From contig CALUSZ010000148.1 of NCBI GenBank assembly GCA_944323495.1, positions 1-40,739 on the forward strand: 40,739 nt of DNA. Direction: 5' to 3'. A model generated the notes under the pieces. The model had not been told where the DNA came from, searched no databases, and saw only the letters and a list, made by a program, of their open reading frames with translations. The position numbers were made by a program, and so were the translations under genes. The stretch comes from Candidatus Gastranaerophilales bacterium. Lineage in GTDB: Bacteria > Cyanobacteriota > Vampirovibrionia > Gastranaerophilales > Gastranaerophilaceae. Within the stretch, counting starts at the first letter, position 1, and each line of letters starts with the position of its first letter. This document shows positions 17,193-24,590 of this stretch, piece by piece.

Positions 17193-17221
17193 TTGCTAAA
17201 AACCTCTTTTTATGCTAAAAT
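17193..17221 (+). promoter_or_regulatory. Promoter of the 50-aa gene
   Basis: TTGCTA (17193-17198), 17-base spacer, TAAAAT (17216-17221) with TG one base before it (extended -10). The leader would be about 110 bases, long for this window. Confidence 0.6.
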
Positions 17222-17266
17222 CAACGCATAAATGTGTGGAACTTTAACTGAATAATCAACCTGCCT

Positions 17267-17290
17267 GGAGGAAAGTGTTATCTTTACTCC
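17267..17290 (+). promoter_or_regulatory. Leader hairpin upstream of the 50-aa gene
   Basis: GGAG-G-AAAG (17267-17275) pairs with CTTT-A-CTCC (17282-17290), eight pairs with one G-A mismatch and a 6-base loop. The left arm is itself a Shine-Dalgarno-like GGAGG. The real ribosome site of the gene (GGAGAAAGG at about 17326-17334) lies downstream and could also pair with CTCC, so a translational switch is possible but unproven. Confidence 0.35.
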
Positions 17291-17337
17291 AATGGTAATT
17301 ATATATCTAGTGTGTTACTAAAATAGGAGAAAGGAAA

Positions 17338-17490
17338 ATGAAATTAATCTCTAAAGAAACAAAAACAGTTAAATCTGCATTCACAGACGAATTTGAAAAC
17401 TACCTGAAAAAACAACAATTAAGAACAACATTCAACGGGTATGACATTGAATCATTCTCTTGGTACAAAAAAGCTCTTGGGCTTGCTTAG
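17338..17490 (+). CDS. Small 50-aa protein, unknown
   Basis: A 50-aa frame with excellent expression signals: an extended -10 promoter at 17193-17221 and GGAGAAAGG just before the ATG. The protein is charged and mostly helical, with K-rich N-terminus, a T-F-N-G-Y-D-I centre and S-F-S-W-Y-K-K-A-L-G-L-A at the end. I recognise no family. There is no membrane segment or signal peptide. The strong ribosome site, own promoter and structured leader argue for a real, well-expressed gene rather than a chance frame. It could be a small regulator or ribosome-associated protein, but nothing in the sequence decides. Confidence 0.65.
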   Translation: MKLISKETKTVKSAFTDEFENYLKKQQLRTTFNGYDIESFSWYKKALGLA

Positions 17491-17534
17491 TCTTAAATTT
17501 TAAGATTTTGGGAGTATGAAAGTTTCTATTTGGG

Positions 17535-17566
17535 GTGATGATGTTTAAGTCTCTTAAACGTCACCA
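17535..17566. terminator. Hairpin between the 50-aa gene and the next leftward gene
   Basis: GGTGA (17535-17539) and GTTTAAG (17544-17550) pair with CTTAAAC (17554-17560) and TCACC (17562-17566), with a 4-by-1 internal loop. It lies between convergent stops. No U run follows on either strand, so it is a weak terminator call. Confidence 0.35.
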
Positions 17567-17574
17567 TTCCTGTG

Positions 17575-18252
17575 CTAGTTGTGTTTGCTTTTCTTATTTC
17601 CGACTTCGTTTCCTGCTACCATGAGTGCAAGCGGTATAACACGTGCTATACCGTGAACAAACGGACTTGATGATATATAAGAGGTTGCAACAATTGCATC
17701 ATCTAGGTGTGCTGAAAAATCTGTTGCTTTTATGCCACGACCATCTTTGCTCTGGAATATAAAGTCACAGATTTTGTTTGTTATGAAATTGGCAGCATAA
17801 ATTCCAGCAAAAATTCCGGCCACAGCCCCTCCGGCTTTAGCAAATTTACCAAAACGCTCAAGTTTGTTAGCTAAGAAGTCCACTGTAAGAATAGGAATAG
17901 AAATATTACCTATTTGCATCAAGGTCTCGCGCCTTTTAGCTTTTCTGTTCTCTTTATTTGTGTCAATCATATAACCGCCGGCAAGGCCTCCCAGAGATGA
18001 ACCTATGCCTATGGGGATAACCTGTTTATCATGATATATAACTTTTGATAAATATGATTTTTTTATATTTTTAAACATTTTTGACGGGTTTAGCGAATAG
18101 CCGGCCCTCTTTGCTAATACTGCACAGCTGACAGCTGTCCCAAGTGCTGTCATTCCAGCTACTATAGCTCTTTTTTCTTTTGGATATGTACTGCCCTTTG
18201 TATGAACATGCTCAAATTGCGTATTATAACTATTTACGGAATCAACTTTCAT
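17575..18252 (-). CDS. Membrane-associated protein of unknown function
   Basis: A 225-aa protein I do not recognise. It begins with a polar segment (M-K-V-D-S-V-N-S) resembling the N-termini of three other proteins in this window, with T-K-G at 18-20. Glycine- and alanine-rich hydrophobic segments follow at about 29-48, 79-95, 112-128 and 138-157, plus 201-214. They could insert in a membrane, though some are short. A basic cytosolic-type stretch (about 99-109) separates two of them. GGAAGG stands seven bases before ATG 18252. No catalytic motif is seen. Confidence 0.6.
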   Translation of the reverse strand: MKVDSVNSYNTQFEHVHTKGSTYPKEKRAIVAGMTALGTAVSCAVLAKRAGYSLNPSKMFKNIKKSYLSKVIYHDKQVIPIGIGSSLGGLAGGYMIDTNKENRKAKRRETLMQIGNISIPILTVDFLANKLERFGKFAKAGGAVAGIFAGIYAANFITNKICDFIFQSKDGRGIKATDFSAHLDDAIVATSYISSSPFVHGIARVIPLALMVAGNEVGNKKSKHN

Positions 18253-18316
18253 AATTAAACCTTCCGCCTATAGTAAAACAGGTAAAGGAAAAAATTTGCA
18301 TGAATTTTAAAATTTC

Positions 18317-18796
18317 TTAACAAACAGGTGAATAAAATTTTGAAATTTCTTCAAAGTACTTCTCTAAAGCCTTATAGCCGTTGTATATTTCGTTTGTTAC
18401 TGTTGCATATCGGCTTGCAACTATATATTTAAGTTCTTTTGAACGAATTTGAAGTAAATTATCTGCATCTTTTCTTAAAAGTTCATTACCAGATGTTGAC
18501 CATTTTTTCAAATACGATAACTCTTCATTAACCTGCTTTATAGTAGAAAACTCAAGTCTGTTAAAATCATATTTTTTAAGAAGCTGCGCCTCAGCGTTTG
18601 TAATTTGGCTCTGAACAGCCTGAAAGCGGTAAATACGTTTTATAATAACGTAGTTATCAGCAATCCTCCTGTGTGAATATGGAACTGAACTTTTTGCAAG
18701 CAATGCTGAAGTAGATAGTGCCGTAAAAGCGTCATCATCTCTTGATAATGTGCTCTGCACAGGATTAACTGTTTCAATCTTCTTATTATTATACAC
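18317..18796 (-). CDS. Helical protein of unknown function
   Basis: A 159-aa protein starting at GTG 18796, with AGAGGAG nine bases upstream and a good promoter at 18877-18905. The first 40 residues are polar and Ser/Thr-rich. The rest is predicted to be all helix with regular hydrophobic spacing, like a coiled coil or helical bundle. There is no signal peptide and no known domain. The C-terminus is S-P-V-C. It lies 64 bases upstream of the 17575-18252 gene and may form a unit with it. Confidence 0.55.
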   Translation of the reverse strand: MYNNKKIETVNPVQSTLSRDDDAFTALSTSALLAKSSVPYSHRRIADNYVIIKRIYRFQAVQSQITNAEAQLLKKYDFNRLEFSTIKQVNEELSYLKKWSTSGNELLRKDADNLLQIRSKELKYIVASRYATVTNEIYNGYKALEKYFEEISKFYSPVC

Positions 18797-18876
18797 GAGC
18801 CAAAACTCCTCTTTGTTGCGAGGTTTAAGAGTATTCTCCCAAAATTTCCCTTACCCCTTCCCGTATTACTAAAACT

Positions 18877-18905
18877 ATAATATCTTAATTTATCCAGATT
18901 GTCAC
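18877..18905 (-). promoter_or_regulatory. Promoter of the 18317-18796 gene
   Basis: On the reverse strand GTGACA (18900-18905, 5/6) and TATTAT (18877-18882) are separated by 17 bases. The leader is about 75 bases. Confidence 0.55.
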
Positions 18906-18935
18906 TAAAATATGAAATAATATTTACAAATATTT

Positions 18936-18969
18936 AAAAAAACTCCCTGCAAAAGCAGAGAGTTTTTTT
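18936..18969 (-). terminator. Intrinsic terminator after metK
   Basis: A 9-bp stem (18942-18950 with 18955-18963), loop of four, with a U run on the reverse strand. One pair is a G-U wobble only on that strand. It follows the metK stop by 15 bases. Confidence 0.8.
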
Positions 18970-18982
18970 TATACTAATTTAT

Positions 18983-20251
18983 CTAGCACACCGAACATTC
19001 AGTCAAAGCTTTTCTCAAAATATCAGCCTTGTCTGTTTGTTCCCAAGGAACATTGATATCTGTACGGCCTACATGCCCATATGCTGCAAGTCTTTGATAG
19101 AACTTACCGCCGTTTTTAGCCGGAAGGTTTCTTAAATCAAAATTAGCTATAATAGCAGCCGGTCTCAAGTCAAAGTTTTCTTTAACAAGTTCTGAGATTT
19201 CATCATCAGAAATTCTTCCTGTACCGAATGTATCAACAAAAATTGAAACAGGCTCAGCAACACCGATTGCGTATGCTAATTCTATTTCACATTTATCTGC
19301 AAGACCTGCTGCAACAATGTTTTTAGCAACATATCTTGCAGCGTAAGCAGCTGAGCGGTCAACTTTTGTCGGATCTTTTCCGGAGAAAGCTCCGCCGCCG
19401 TGGCGAGAATAACCGCCATAAGTATCAACAATAATTTTTCTTCCTGTTAAACCAGAATCGCCTTGAGGACCGCCAACTACGAAACGTCCGGAAGGATTTA
19501 TAAGAATAATTGTATCTTTATCCGGTTTAATTGCCTCTTTTTCAAATACGTAATCTATAACACAGTGCTGTAAATCTTGACGGATTATTGCCTGAATTTT
19601 AGAATTATCACTAATTCCGTTAATTTCTGCCGCATGCTGTGTTGATAAAAGAACTGTGTGAATTCTTGAAGGTTTTCCATCTACATATTCAACAGTAACC
19701 TGTGATTTACCGTCCGGTCTTAAATAGCTTAAAATTCCCTCTTTTCTTACTCTGGCCAGTCTATAAGAAAGTTTATGAGCCAAACTTATTGGAAGCGGCA
19801 TTAATTCAGGTGTTTCATTGCAGGCATATCCAAACATAATCCCCTGGTCACCTGCTCCAATATTAGAAGTTTCGCTTGTTGCAGTATCAGCGTTTTCACT
19901 TCTGCTTTCAAGCGCCTTATTTACACCGCCTGCAATATCTACAGATTGTTCATCAATACTTGTAAGTACAGCGCAAGTATCGCAATCAAATCCGCCGCCT
20001 GCGGAGCCTGCATATCCTATATTTCTAACAGTTTTTCTTACAACATGCGGAATATCAACATAACAATTTGATGTAATTTCACCGCATACAAGAACCATGC
20101 CGGTCGTAGCCGTTGTTTCTGCAGCTACACGAGCTTGAGGGTCCTTTGTTAAGAATTCATCTAAAATCGCGTCAGAAATCTGATCACATACTTTGTCGGG
20201 GTGTCCTTCCGTAACTGATTCGGAAGTAAATAAAAATTTTCTTGATGTCAT
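18983..20251 (-). CDS. metK: S-adenosylmethionine synthetase
   Basis: A 422-aa enzyme making S-adenosylmethionine from methionine and ATP, which supplies the SAM enzymes of this window (RlmN, RsmH, O-methyltransferase). Signature segments: [11 protein letters not shown] near the start, the methionine-loop G-A-G-D-Q-G, and [16 protein letters not shown] in the C-terminal domain. It is slightly longer than the E. coli enzyme (384 aa), through short insertions. AAGGAG precedes ATG 20251. Own promoter and terminator make it a single-gene unit. No recognisable SAM riboswitch is seen in its leader of about 65 bases. Confidence 0.97.
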   Translation of the reverse strand: MTSRKFLFTSESVTEGHPDKVCDQISDAILDEFLTKDPQARVAAETTATTGMVLVCGEITSNCYVDIPHVVRKTVRNIGYAGSAGGGFDCDTCAVLTSIDEQSVDIAGGVNKALESRSENADTATSETSNIGAGDQGIMFGYACNETPELMPLPISLAHKLSYRLARVRKEGILSYLRPDGKSQVTVEYVDGKPSRIHTVLLSTQHAAEINGISDNSKIQAIIRQDLQHCVIDYVFEKEAIKPDKDTIILINPSGRFVVGGPQGDSGLTGRKIIVDTYGGYSRHGGGAFSGKDPTKVDRSAAYAARYVAKNIVAAGLADKCEIELAYAIGVAEPVSIFVDTFGTGRISDDEISELVKENFDLRPAAIIANFDLRNLPAKNGGKFYQRLAAYGHVGRTDINVPWEQTDKADILRKALTECSVC

Positions 20252-20322
20252 TTTTTTTTCTCCTTAATTTATATTACTCCGGTAAGGTTTTTAATTCCGA
20301 CCCGGCTACACATATTAGCAAC

Positions 20323-20351
20323 ATTTTAGTATGAAGGAGAATAAAAATCAA
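20323..20351 (-). promoter_or_regulatory. Promoter of metK
   Basis: On the reverse strand TTGATT (20346-20351) and TAAAAT (20323-20328) are separated by 17 bases, with a leader of about 65 bases. The leader has only a short CCGG to CCGG pairing. Confidence 0.55.
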
Positions 20352-20363
20352 CAATCAACAAAT

Positions 20364-20972
20364 TTAGCCGGCAGATGTTACTACTTTATCTATAAGCCCA
20401 TATTCAACAGCCTCAGCTGCGGAAAGATAATGGTCACGTTCACAGTCTTCTTTTACTTTTTCAAACGGCTGATTTGAATTTTCGGCCATAATACCGATTA
20501 ACATATCTTTCATTCTCAAAATTTCTTTAGCTTCAAGTTCAATATCAGTTGCCTGACCTTTTGCACCGCCTAAAGGCTGGTGTATCATAATTCTTGCACT
20601 TGGAAGCGCCATTCTTTTACCCTTAGCTCCGGCTGACAGTAAAAAGGCACCCATAGATGCAGCTTCACCAAGGCAAATAGTTTGTACATCTGCCTTGATT
20701 AAATTCATAGTGTCATAAATAGCCATGCCTGCTGTTATAACACCTCCGGGAGAATTAATATATAACATAATATCTTTTTCAGGATTTTCGCTATCTAATA
20801 AAAGTAGCTGTGCAACAACAGAATTCGCTACATCGTCATCAATTTCTGTTCCGAGAAATACAATCCTTTCTCTTAAAAGTCTTGAGAAAATATCAAAAGA
20901 CTTTTCTCCTCTGGATGAAGATTCAATAACTGTAGGTACGTAACTCAATATTTTTCTAAAATCCGTTGTCAT
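20364..20972 (-). CDS. clpP: ATP-dependent Clp protease proteolytic subunit
   Basis: A 202-aa serine peptidase forming the tetradecameric ClpP barrel fed by ClpX or ClpA/C. The catalytic triad is visible: S106 in E-A-A-S-M-G-A, H131 in M-I-H-Q-P-L-G-G and D180 in E-R-D-H-Y. The N-terminal Y-V-P-T-V-I-E segment suggests processing to a mature form starting near there. The clpX gene does not follow it; the next gene downstream is metK, in the same direction but with its own promoter. Confidence 0.97.
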   Translation of the reverse strand: MTTDFRKILSYVPTVIESSSRGEKSFDIFSRLLRERIVFLGTEIDDDVANSVVAQLLLLDSENPEKDIMLYINSPGGVITAGMAIYDTMNLIKADVQTICLGEAASMGAFLLSAGAKGKRMALPSARIMIHQPLGGAKGQATDIELEAKEILRMKDMLIGIMAENSNQPFEKVKEDCERDHYLSAAEAVEYGLIDKVVTSAG

Positions 20973-21017
20973 ATATCTCTCCTTTAATTCTTAACATTAT
21001 TTTACAATAAATTAAAA

Positions 21018-21047
21018 ACGGGTGCAAGAGATTCTCTCTGCACCCGT
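21018..21047 (-). terminator. Intrinsic terminator after the 106-aa protein gene
   Basis: A 13-bp stem (ACGGGTGCA-AGAGA with TCTC-TGCACCCGT) with one bulged base, followed on the reverse strand by TTTTTAATTT. It lies 20 bases past the stop at 21067 and separates that unit from clpP. Confidence 0.85.
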
Positions 21048-21066
21048 ATAATAAGTCTTTGCAAGC

Positions 21067-21387
21067 TTATTTATTTTTATTTTTTTCCTGCTCTTCTTTA
21101 TTAGACTTTTCTTCTTCGTTATGTCCGATAGCAGCTCCTGCAGCTATTAAAGGTAATACAGCTCCGCTTGCGGCGCCAAATGTTACTAGAGTAAGAACTC
21201 CTCCGGCAACTGCACCCATTAAACCACCTGCTACAGCACCGAATTTACCCTTAAATGCAACTTTATCTCCGACGGTCTGTTTTACTGCCGGTTGTTGAAT
21301 GGTACCGGTTTGTTGTGATGCATTTTGTCTTGACCTTAGACCATTTGTTGTACTAACCCTTACTGGACTGATTGAATTTACTATCAT
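21067..21387 (-). CDS. Small glycine-zipper protein with F-K-G motif
   Basis: A 106-aa protein starting at ATG 21387 (AGGAG six bases upstream; the frame to 21411 has no ribosome site). Residues 1-40 are polar and disordered-looking, rich in Ser, Thr, Asn and Gln. V-A-F-K-G-K-F-G (43-50) then leads into a glycine/alanine-rich hydrophobic segment (about 50-86) like a glycine zipper that could insert in membranes as a hairpin. The tail is Glu/Lys-rich. There is no classical signal peptide: the N-terminus is polar. I know no function. It probably forms an operon with the similar 21435-21710 gene upstream. Confidence 0.65.
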   Translation of the reverse strand: MIVNSISPVRVSTTNGLRSRQNASQQTGTIQQPAVKQTVGDKVAFKGKFGAVAGGLMGAVAGGVLTLVTFGAASGAVLPLIAAGAAIGHNEEEKSNKEEQEKNKNK

Positions 21388-21434
21388 CTTTTTCTCCTTT
21401 CTATTAAACACCAGTGCTAATTCTCATATAAACT

Positions 21435-21710
21435 CTATCTGTATAGTCTTAAATTGTGTTCATTGCGTCGATTATTCTTATCATTGTTGTTATTTTTGTC
21501 CTCTATCCAATCTCCAATGACAGCACCTAAAGCCGCATAAATAAAAATTATTCCGTTAAACAGAGAGGCTACTACCCCGCCGGTAACAGCCCCTATTATA
21601 AAACCTTTTGCTCCTCTCAAGGATGGCGTATAATTTGCGCCTTGAATTTTGTTTTGCCTGTAATTACCATTATTATTTGTATAGTTATTGTTGATTGCTC
21701 TAATCTGCAT
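21435..21710 (-). CDS. Small glycine-zipper protein, Asn-rich N-terminus
   Basis: A 91-aa protein with the same plan as its downstream neighbour: polar Asn-rich N-terminus (1-30), a short P-S-L-R-G-A-K-G motif (29-36), a hydrophobic Gly-containing hairpin (about 37-70), then a very polar Asn/Asp/Arg tail. ATG 21710 is preferred (AAGGAT upstream) over the frame starting at TTG 21728. Family unknown. The two genes probably arose by duplication or share an export or targeting plan. Confidence 0.6.
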   Translation of the reverse strand: MQIRAINNNYTNNNGNYRQNKIQGANYTPSLRGAKGFIIGAVTGGVVASLFNGIIFIYAALGAVIGDWIEDKNNNNDKNNRRNEHNLRLYR

Positions 21711-21783
21711 TATATTAATATCCTTCAATTTTTAATATTACTATATATTATGCCTTTATGTATATAAACTATCTGGTTAATAT

Positions 21784-21799
21784 TTACAAAAATTTACAA
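21784..21799 (-). repeat. 10-bp-phased TTGTAA pair
   Basis: On the reverse strand TTGTAA occurs at 21794-21799 and again at 21784-21789, exactly ten bases apart, about 75 bases upstream of ATG 21710. The same pair occurs upstream of the 37287 gene (37168-37183) and, with one mismatch, at 112-127. I find no good -35 or -10 at the matching distance here, so its role is uncertain. Confidence 0.35.
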
Positions 21800-21804
21800 G
21801 TGTT

Positions 21805-22101
21805 TTATTTATTCTTTAATGCGTTTTCAAGCGCTTTTTCTAAGACTTCTATTTTTGATTCAAGCACTTTTACGCGGGAACTGTTTGCGTCGGAGGCGAT
21901 TGATTCTTTTTCTAATTCTCTTTTATAAGAATTAAGTTTGTCATTTTTCATGTTAAGTTTAATATTCATTAAAAATATCCCGAGTAATAATCCGCATATG
22001 AAAACGATTCCCGTACCGACTTTTCCTTCGATATTCAAAAATGCATAAGCTGCACCTAAAAGAGCCAATATAGATAAAACAACAAAAAATAGATTTTTCA
22101 T
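21805..22101 (-). CDS. LapA-like membrane protein with coiled-coil tail
   Basis: A 98-aa protein with two membrane spans (about 3-21 and 27-47) and a cytosolic coiled coil (about 52-96). This matches the plan of the DUF1049/LapA family, which in E. coli regulates lipopolysaccharide synthesis through LapB and FtsH. No lapB gene follows it, so the assignment is by topology. AAGGAG precedes ATG 22101. It is divergent from flhB, with an 85-base shared gap. Confidence 0.55.
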   Translation of the reverse strand: MKNLFFVVLSILALLGAAYAFLNIEGKVGTGIVFICGLLLGIFLMNIKLNMKNDKLNSYKRELEKESIASDANSSRVKVLESKIEVLEKALENALKNK

Positions 22102-22186
22102 TAAATTCTCCTTATAAAAATATTGTACAATAAAATCATAAGTTCATGATAAAATAATATTAATATAATCCAACTAAGGTGAGCTC

Positions 22187-23245
22187 ATGGGAGATGAAGA
22201 CAAACAATTCGATGCCACGCCCCAAAAGCTTGAGAGAGCAAGAAAAGAGGGGCAGGTTGTTAAATCAAAAGACGTTTCTACGGCTTTATCTTTGCTTGTT
22301 ATGTTTTCATTTATTAATATGCTGGCTCCTATAATTTGGAAATTAATTGTAGGTTTATTTAGAACCCTTTATGAACAAATCCCGAACCAGCATCTTTCTG
22401 AGATAGGTTATCCATATATGTTTACGGTTGCAATAATTCCTACAGTTGCGATTATAGGCTCAATACTTATTGTTGCGGCTTTTATTGCTATTCTGGGAGA
22501 TTTTATACAAGTAGGTCCTCTTGTTGCGACAGCTCCGCTTGTGCCTAAACTGGATAAACTGAATCCTACTAAATACTTTAAAAATTTATTTCAAGTTAAG
22601 ACCCTTTTTGAGCTTGGTAAGAATGTTTTAAAAGTTGTTGTTTTAGGCTTAGTAGGCTGGTCTGTTTATAAAGAGCATCTTGATGATATTCTTATGCTGG
22701 CATCAATAGATAATAATTTTGCCGTTATGATTGAATTTGGCAAACTCGTTGTTGAATTTATTTATAAGGCTTGTATTGCATTTTTAATCATTGCAGCGGC
22801 AGATTATGGAGTAACTAAGTGGAAGTTTTTGAAGGATCAGAAGATGTCCTTTAAAGAAATAAAAGATGAGTATAAAAACTCCGAAGGCGATCCGCATGTA
22901 AAAGCGGCTCTAAGGCAGAGGCGTATGCAGATGCTGCAGCAAGGGGCAATGGATTCAGTCCCGGATGCTGATTTCGTTGTTAGAAATCCTATACACGTTG
23001 CTTGTGCCCTGAAATATGATGCAGAAACCATGCAGTCTCCAACGTTAACCGCAAAAGGGACAGAGTTGATTGCAAAAAAAATTATTGATATTGCAATTCA
23101 GCATAATGTACCGGTTATTGACAATCCTCCTGTGGCAAGAGCTTTATTCAGAATGGTAGATTTAAACCAGCAAATCCCCCCGGAATTATACAAAGCAGTT
23201 GCTGAAATTCTGTTATTTGTCTACGGACTTAAAAACAAAAATTAA
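22187..23245 (+). CDS. flhB: Flagellar-type export gate protein FlhB, NPIH cleavage motif
   Basis: A 352-aa inner-membrane protein of the FlhB/YscU family, part of the type III export gate and the substrate-specificity switch. The N-terminus A-T-P-Q-K-L-E-R-A-R-K-E-G-Q-V matches the family. Four membrane spans (about 30-50, 80-110, 140-165, 180-205) precede the cytosolic domain. The autocleavage motif is N267-P-I-H270 rather than N-P-T-H. The asparagine and proline that form the cleaved bond and the histidine remain. A-R-A-L and P-P-E-L-Y-K-A-V-A-E-I-L close the family pattern. AAGGTGAG precedes ATG 22187. FlhA and other gate genes are not in the window. FlhB versus injectisome SctU cannot be settled. 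Confidence 0.9.
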   Translation: MGDEDKQFDATPQKLERARKEGQVVKSKDVSTALSLLVMFSFINMLAPIIWKLIVGLFRTLYEQIPNQHLSEIGYPYMFTVAIIPTVAIIGSILIVAAFIAILGDFIQVGPLVATAPLVPKLDKLNPTKYFKNLFQVKTLFELGKNVLKVVVLGLVGWSVYKEHLDDILMLASIDNNFAVMIEFGKLVVEFIYKACIAFLIIAAADYGVTKWKFLKDQKMSFKEIKDEYKNSEGDPHVKAALRQRRMQMLQQGAMDSVPDADFVVRNPIHVACALKYDAETMQSPTLTAKGTELIAKKIIDIAIQHNVPVIDNPPVARALFRMVDLNQQIPPELYKAVAEILLFVYGLKNKN

Positions 23246-23275
23246 ATATTACATAAATAGAAAATTTTTTACAAC

Positions 23276-23304
23276 TTGAAAAAATATCAAAATCAAGGTA
23301 TGAT
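23276..23304 (+). promoter_or_regulatory. Promoter of the sigma factor gene
   Basis: TTGAAA (23276-23281), 17-base spacer, TATGAT (23299-23304): a close match to the housekeeping consensus. The leader is about 21 bases, so the gene is expressed independently of flhB. Confidence 0.7.
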
Positions 23305-23331
23305 TGAATAAGGTTAGTTTAATAAGAAAAG

Positions 23332-24012
23332 ATGGATAATAAAACTTTAATCAAACAATACTTAGGTATTGTACAGAAAGTAGCAAGAGTTGAGCATAAA
23401 CGTATACCTAATCATATGATTGAGTATGAAGAATTGGTTAGTATAGGTGTTATTGCTGTGCAGACTTTGATTAAAGGTAAAACTGACGAACAACTCAGTC
23501 ATTATAATGATGCTTATATCGCAACAGCTGTAAAATGGGCTATCAGAAACGAGTTAAGACATCGTTATAAATGGTATACTTTAAAGCATAAAAAAGATGA
23601 CGAAGGTATTGTAACAGATTCAATTGCAGCGGATGATAATTCTGATGATATGGGCTTTAGTATATCCCCTGCAAAGGTTAGAGAAGCTGTTTATGAAACT
23701 ATTTTATCAATTGACGGCTTGGCGGCTGCAGCAACTGATAATGCATCTCCGTTTGATTTTATAAAAGACACATCTGCTATGCCTGATGAACAGGCTGAAA
23801 TTGTAGAGATGAGCCGACTTATTAAACAAGCTATTGCAAAACTACCACAAAAAGAACGTACTGTTGTTGAATATAGATTTTATAGAAATATGCAGGCAAA
23901 GGATATCGCAACTACTGTTGGTCTTTCTCCATCTAGAATTACAAGGATTATCCAGTTTTCTTTAAATCAGATAAGAGAATATTTAAAAGCCAGAGGCAGA
24001 GAAGATTATTAA
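23332..24012 (+). CDS. Sigma-70 family RNA polymerase sigma factor
   Basis: A 226-aa sigma factor with region 2 (about 8-90, with E-Y-E-E-L-V-S-I-G and the promoter-melting/-10 helix W-A-I-R-N-E-L-R-H-R-Y-K-W-Y) and region 4 (about 165-220, L-P-Q-K-E-R-T-V-V and helix-turn-helix A-K-D-I-A-T-T-V-G-L-S-P-S-R-I). The middle (95-160) is acidic and variable. Its size suits FliA, and it follows flhB, but its region 2.4 lacks the R-I-R-G-A of classic FliA. So I call only the family. It is a candidate for the sigma-28-like sites seen here. Its stop overlaps the leftward methyltransferase stop by four bases. Confidence 0.85.
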   Translation: MDNKTLIKQYLGIVQKVARVEHKRIPNHMIEYEELVSIGVIAVQTLIKGKTDEQLSHYNDAYIATAVKWAIRNELRHRYKWYTLKHKKDDEGIVTDSIAADDNSDDMGFSISPAKVREAVYETILSIDGLAAAATDNASPFDFIKDTSAMPDEQAEIVEMSRLIKQAIAKLPQKERTVVEYRFYRNMQAKDIATTVGLSPSRITRIIQFSLNQIREYLKARGREDY

Positions 24013-24581
24013 TCTGTATTTCTGTATGCTGCGAGTAAGCCGCCGGGAAGGTTTAAAATCTCATATTGAAATTCTTCATCTGCATCAATTGCATCTATAA
24101 ATGTTTGAACTTTTTCTGCATGAGAGATAATATTATCTGCTGCGATAAAAGCTTTTGACGTTAAATGCGGTTTTACAAGATTAAAATATTTTACATACTC
24201 TCTTTTATTTGCATCAATAAAAACAAAATCAAACTTTAAATCTTCATCAAATCTTTCTAGAATATCACAAGCAGAACCTTGGATTGGGGTTATAATATCA
24301 AATACTCCGCAAGTTTTGAAGTTTTCAATCGCAATACTCTGCCTTTTTTCATAGAATTCTATGGTAGTAAGATGCCCCCCGGTCTCTTTTAGTGCTTTTG
24401 AAAGCCAGAGTCCTGAATAGCCATTCGAGGTTCCTATCTCTAATACATTTTGTGCATTCATCATTTTGATAAACATATTAATCATAATACCCGTTTCGCG
24501 CGGGATATTCCAAAAATCTCTTTGTGTTTTTTCAAGCTCTTCCATTACCTTAATGGTAATATCATCCAGCAATATTTTCAT
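24009..24581 (-). CDS. CCoAOMT-family O-methyltransferase
   Basis: A 190-aa SAM-dependent O-methyltransferase (family 3, catechol/caffeoyl-CoA type; bacterial members often act on small phenolics or are tRNA uridine enzymes of the TrmR type). V-L-E-I-G-T-S-N-G-Y-S is the SAM loop. F-V-F-I-D-A-N-K-R-E-Y carries the metal-binding Asp. I-A-A-D-N-I-I supplies further metal ligands. The exact substrate is not visible. AAGGAG stands five bases before ATG 24581, and the gene follows the beta-propeller gene by nine bases. Confidence 0.85.
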   Translation of the reverse strand: MKILLDDITIKVMEELEKTQRDFWNIPRETGIMINMFIKMMNAQNVLEIGTSNGYSGLWLSKALKETGGHLTTIEFYEKRQSIAIENFKTCGVFDIITPIQGSACDILERFDEDLKFDFVFIDANKREYVKYFNLVKPHLTSKAFIAADNIISHAEKVQTFIDAIDADEEFQYEILNLPGGLLAAYRNTD

Positions 24582-24590
24582 CAAAGCTCC

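Noticed and set aside
20252..20322. SAM riboswitch in the metK leader
   Set aside because: The leader is about 65 bases, with only a CCGG to CCGG pairing. It lacks the conserved core of any SAM riboswitch class I know.
21747..21776. Sigma-28 promoter for the 21710 gene
   Set aside because: TAAAGGCA is present but nothing resembling GCCGATAA stands 11-12 bases later. Only the TTGTAA pair is shared with the other loci.
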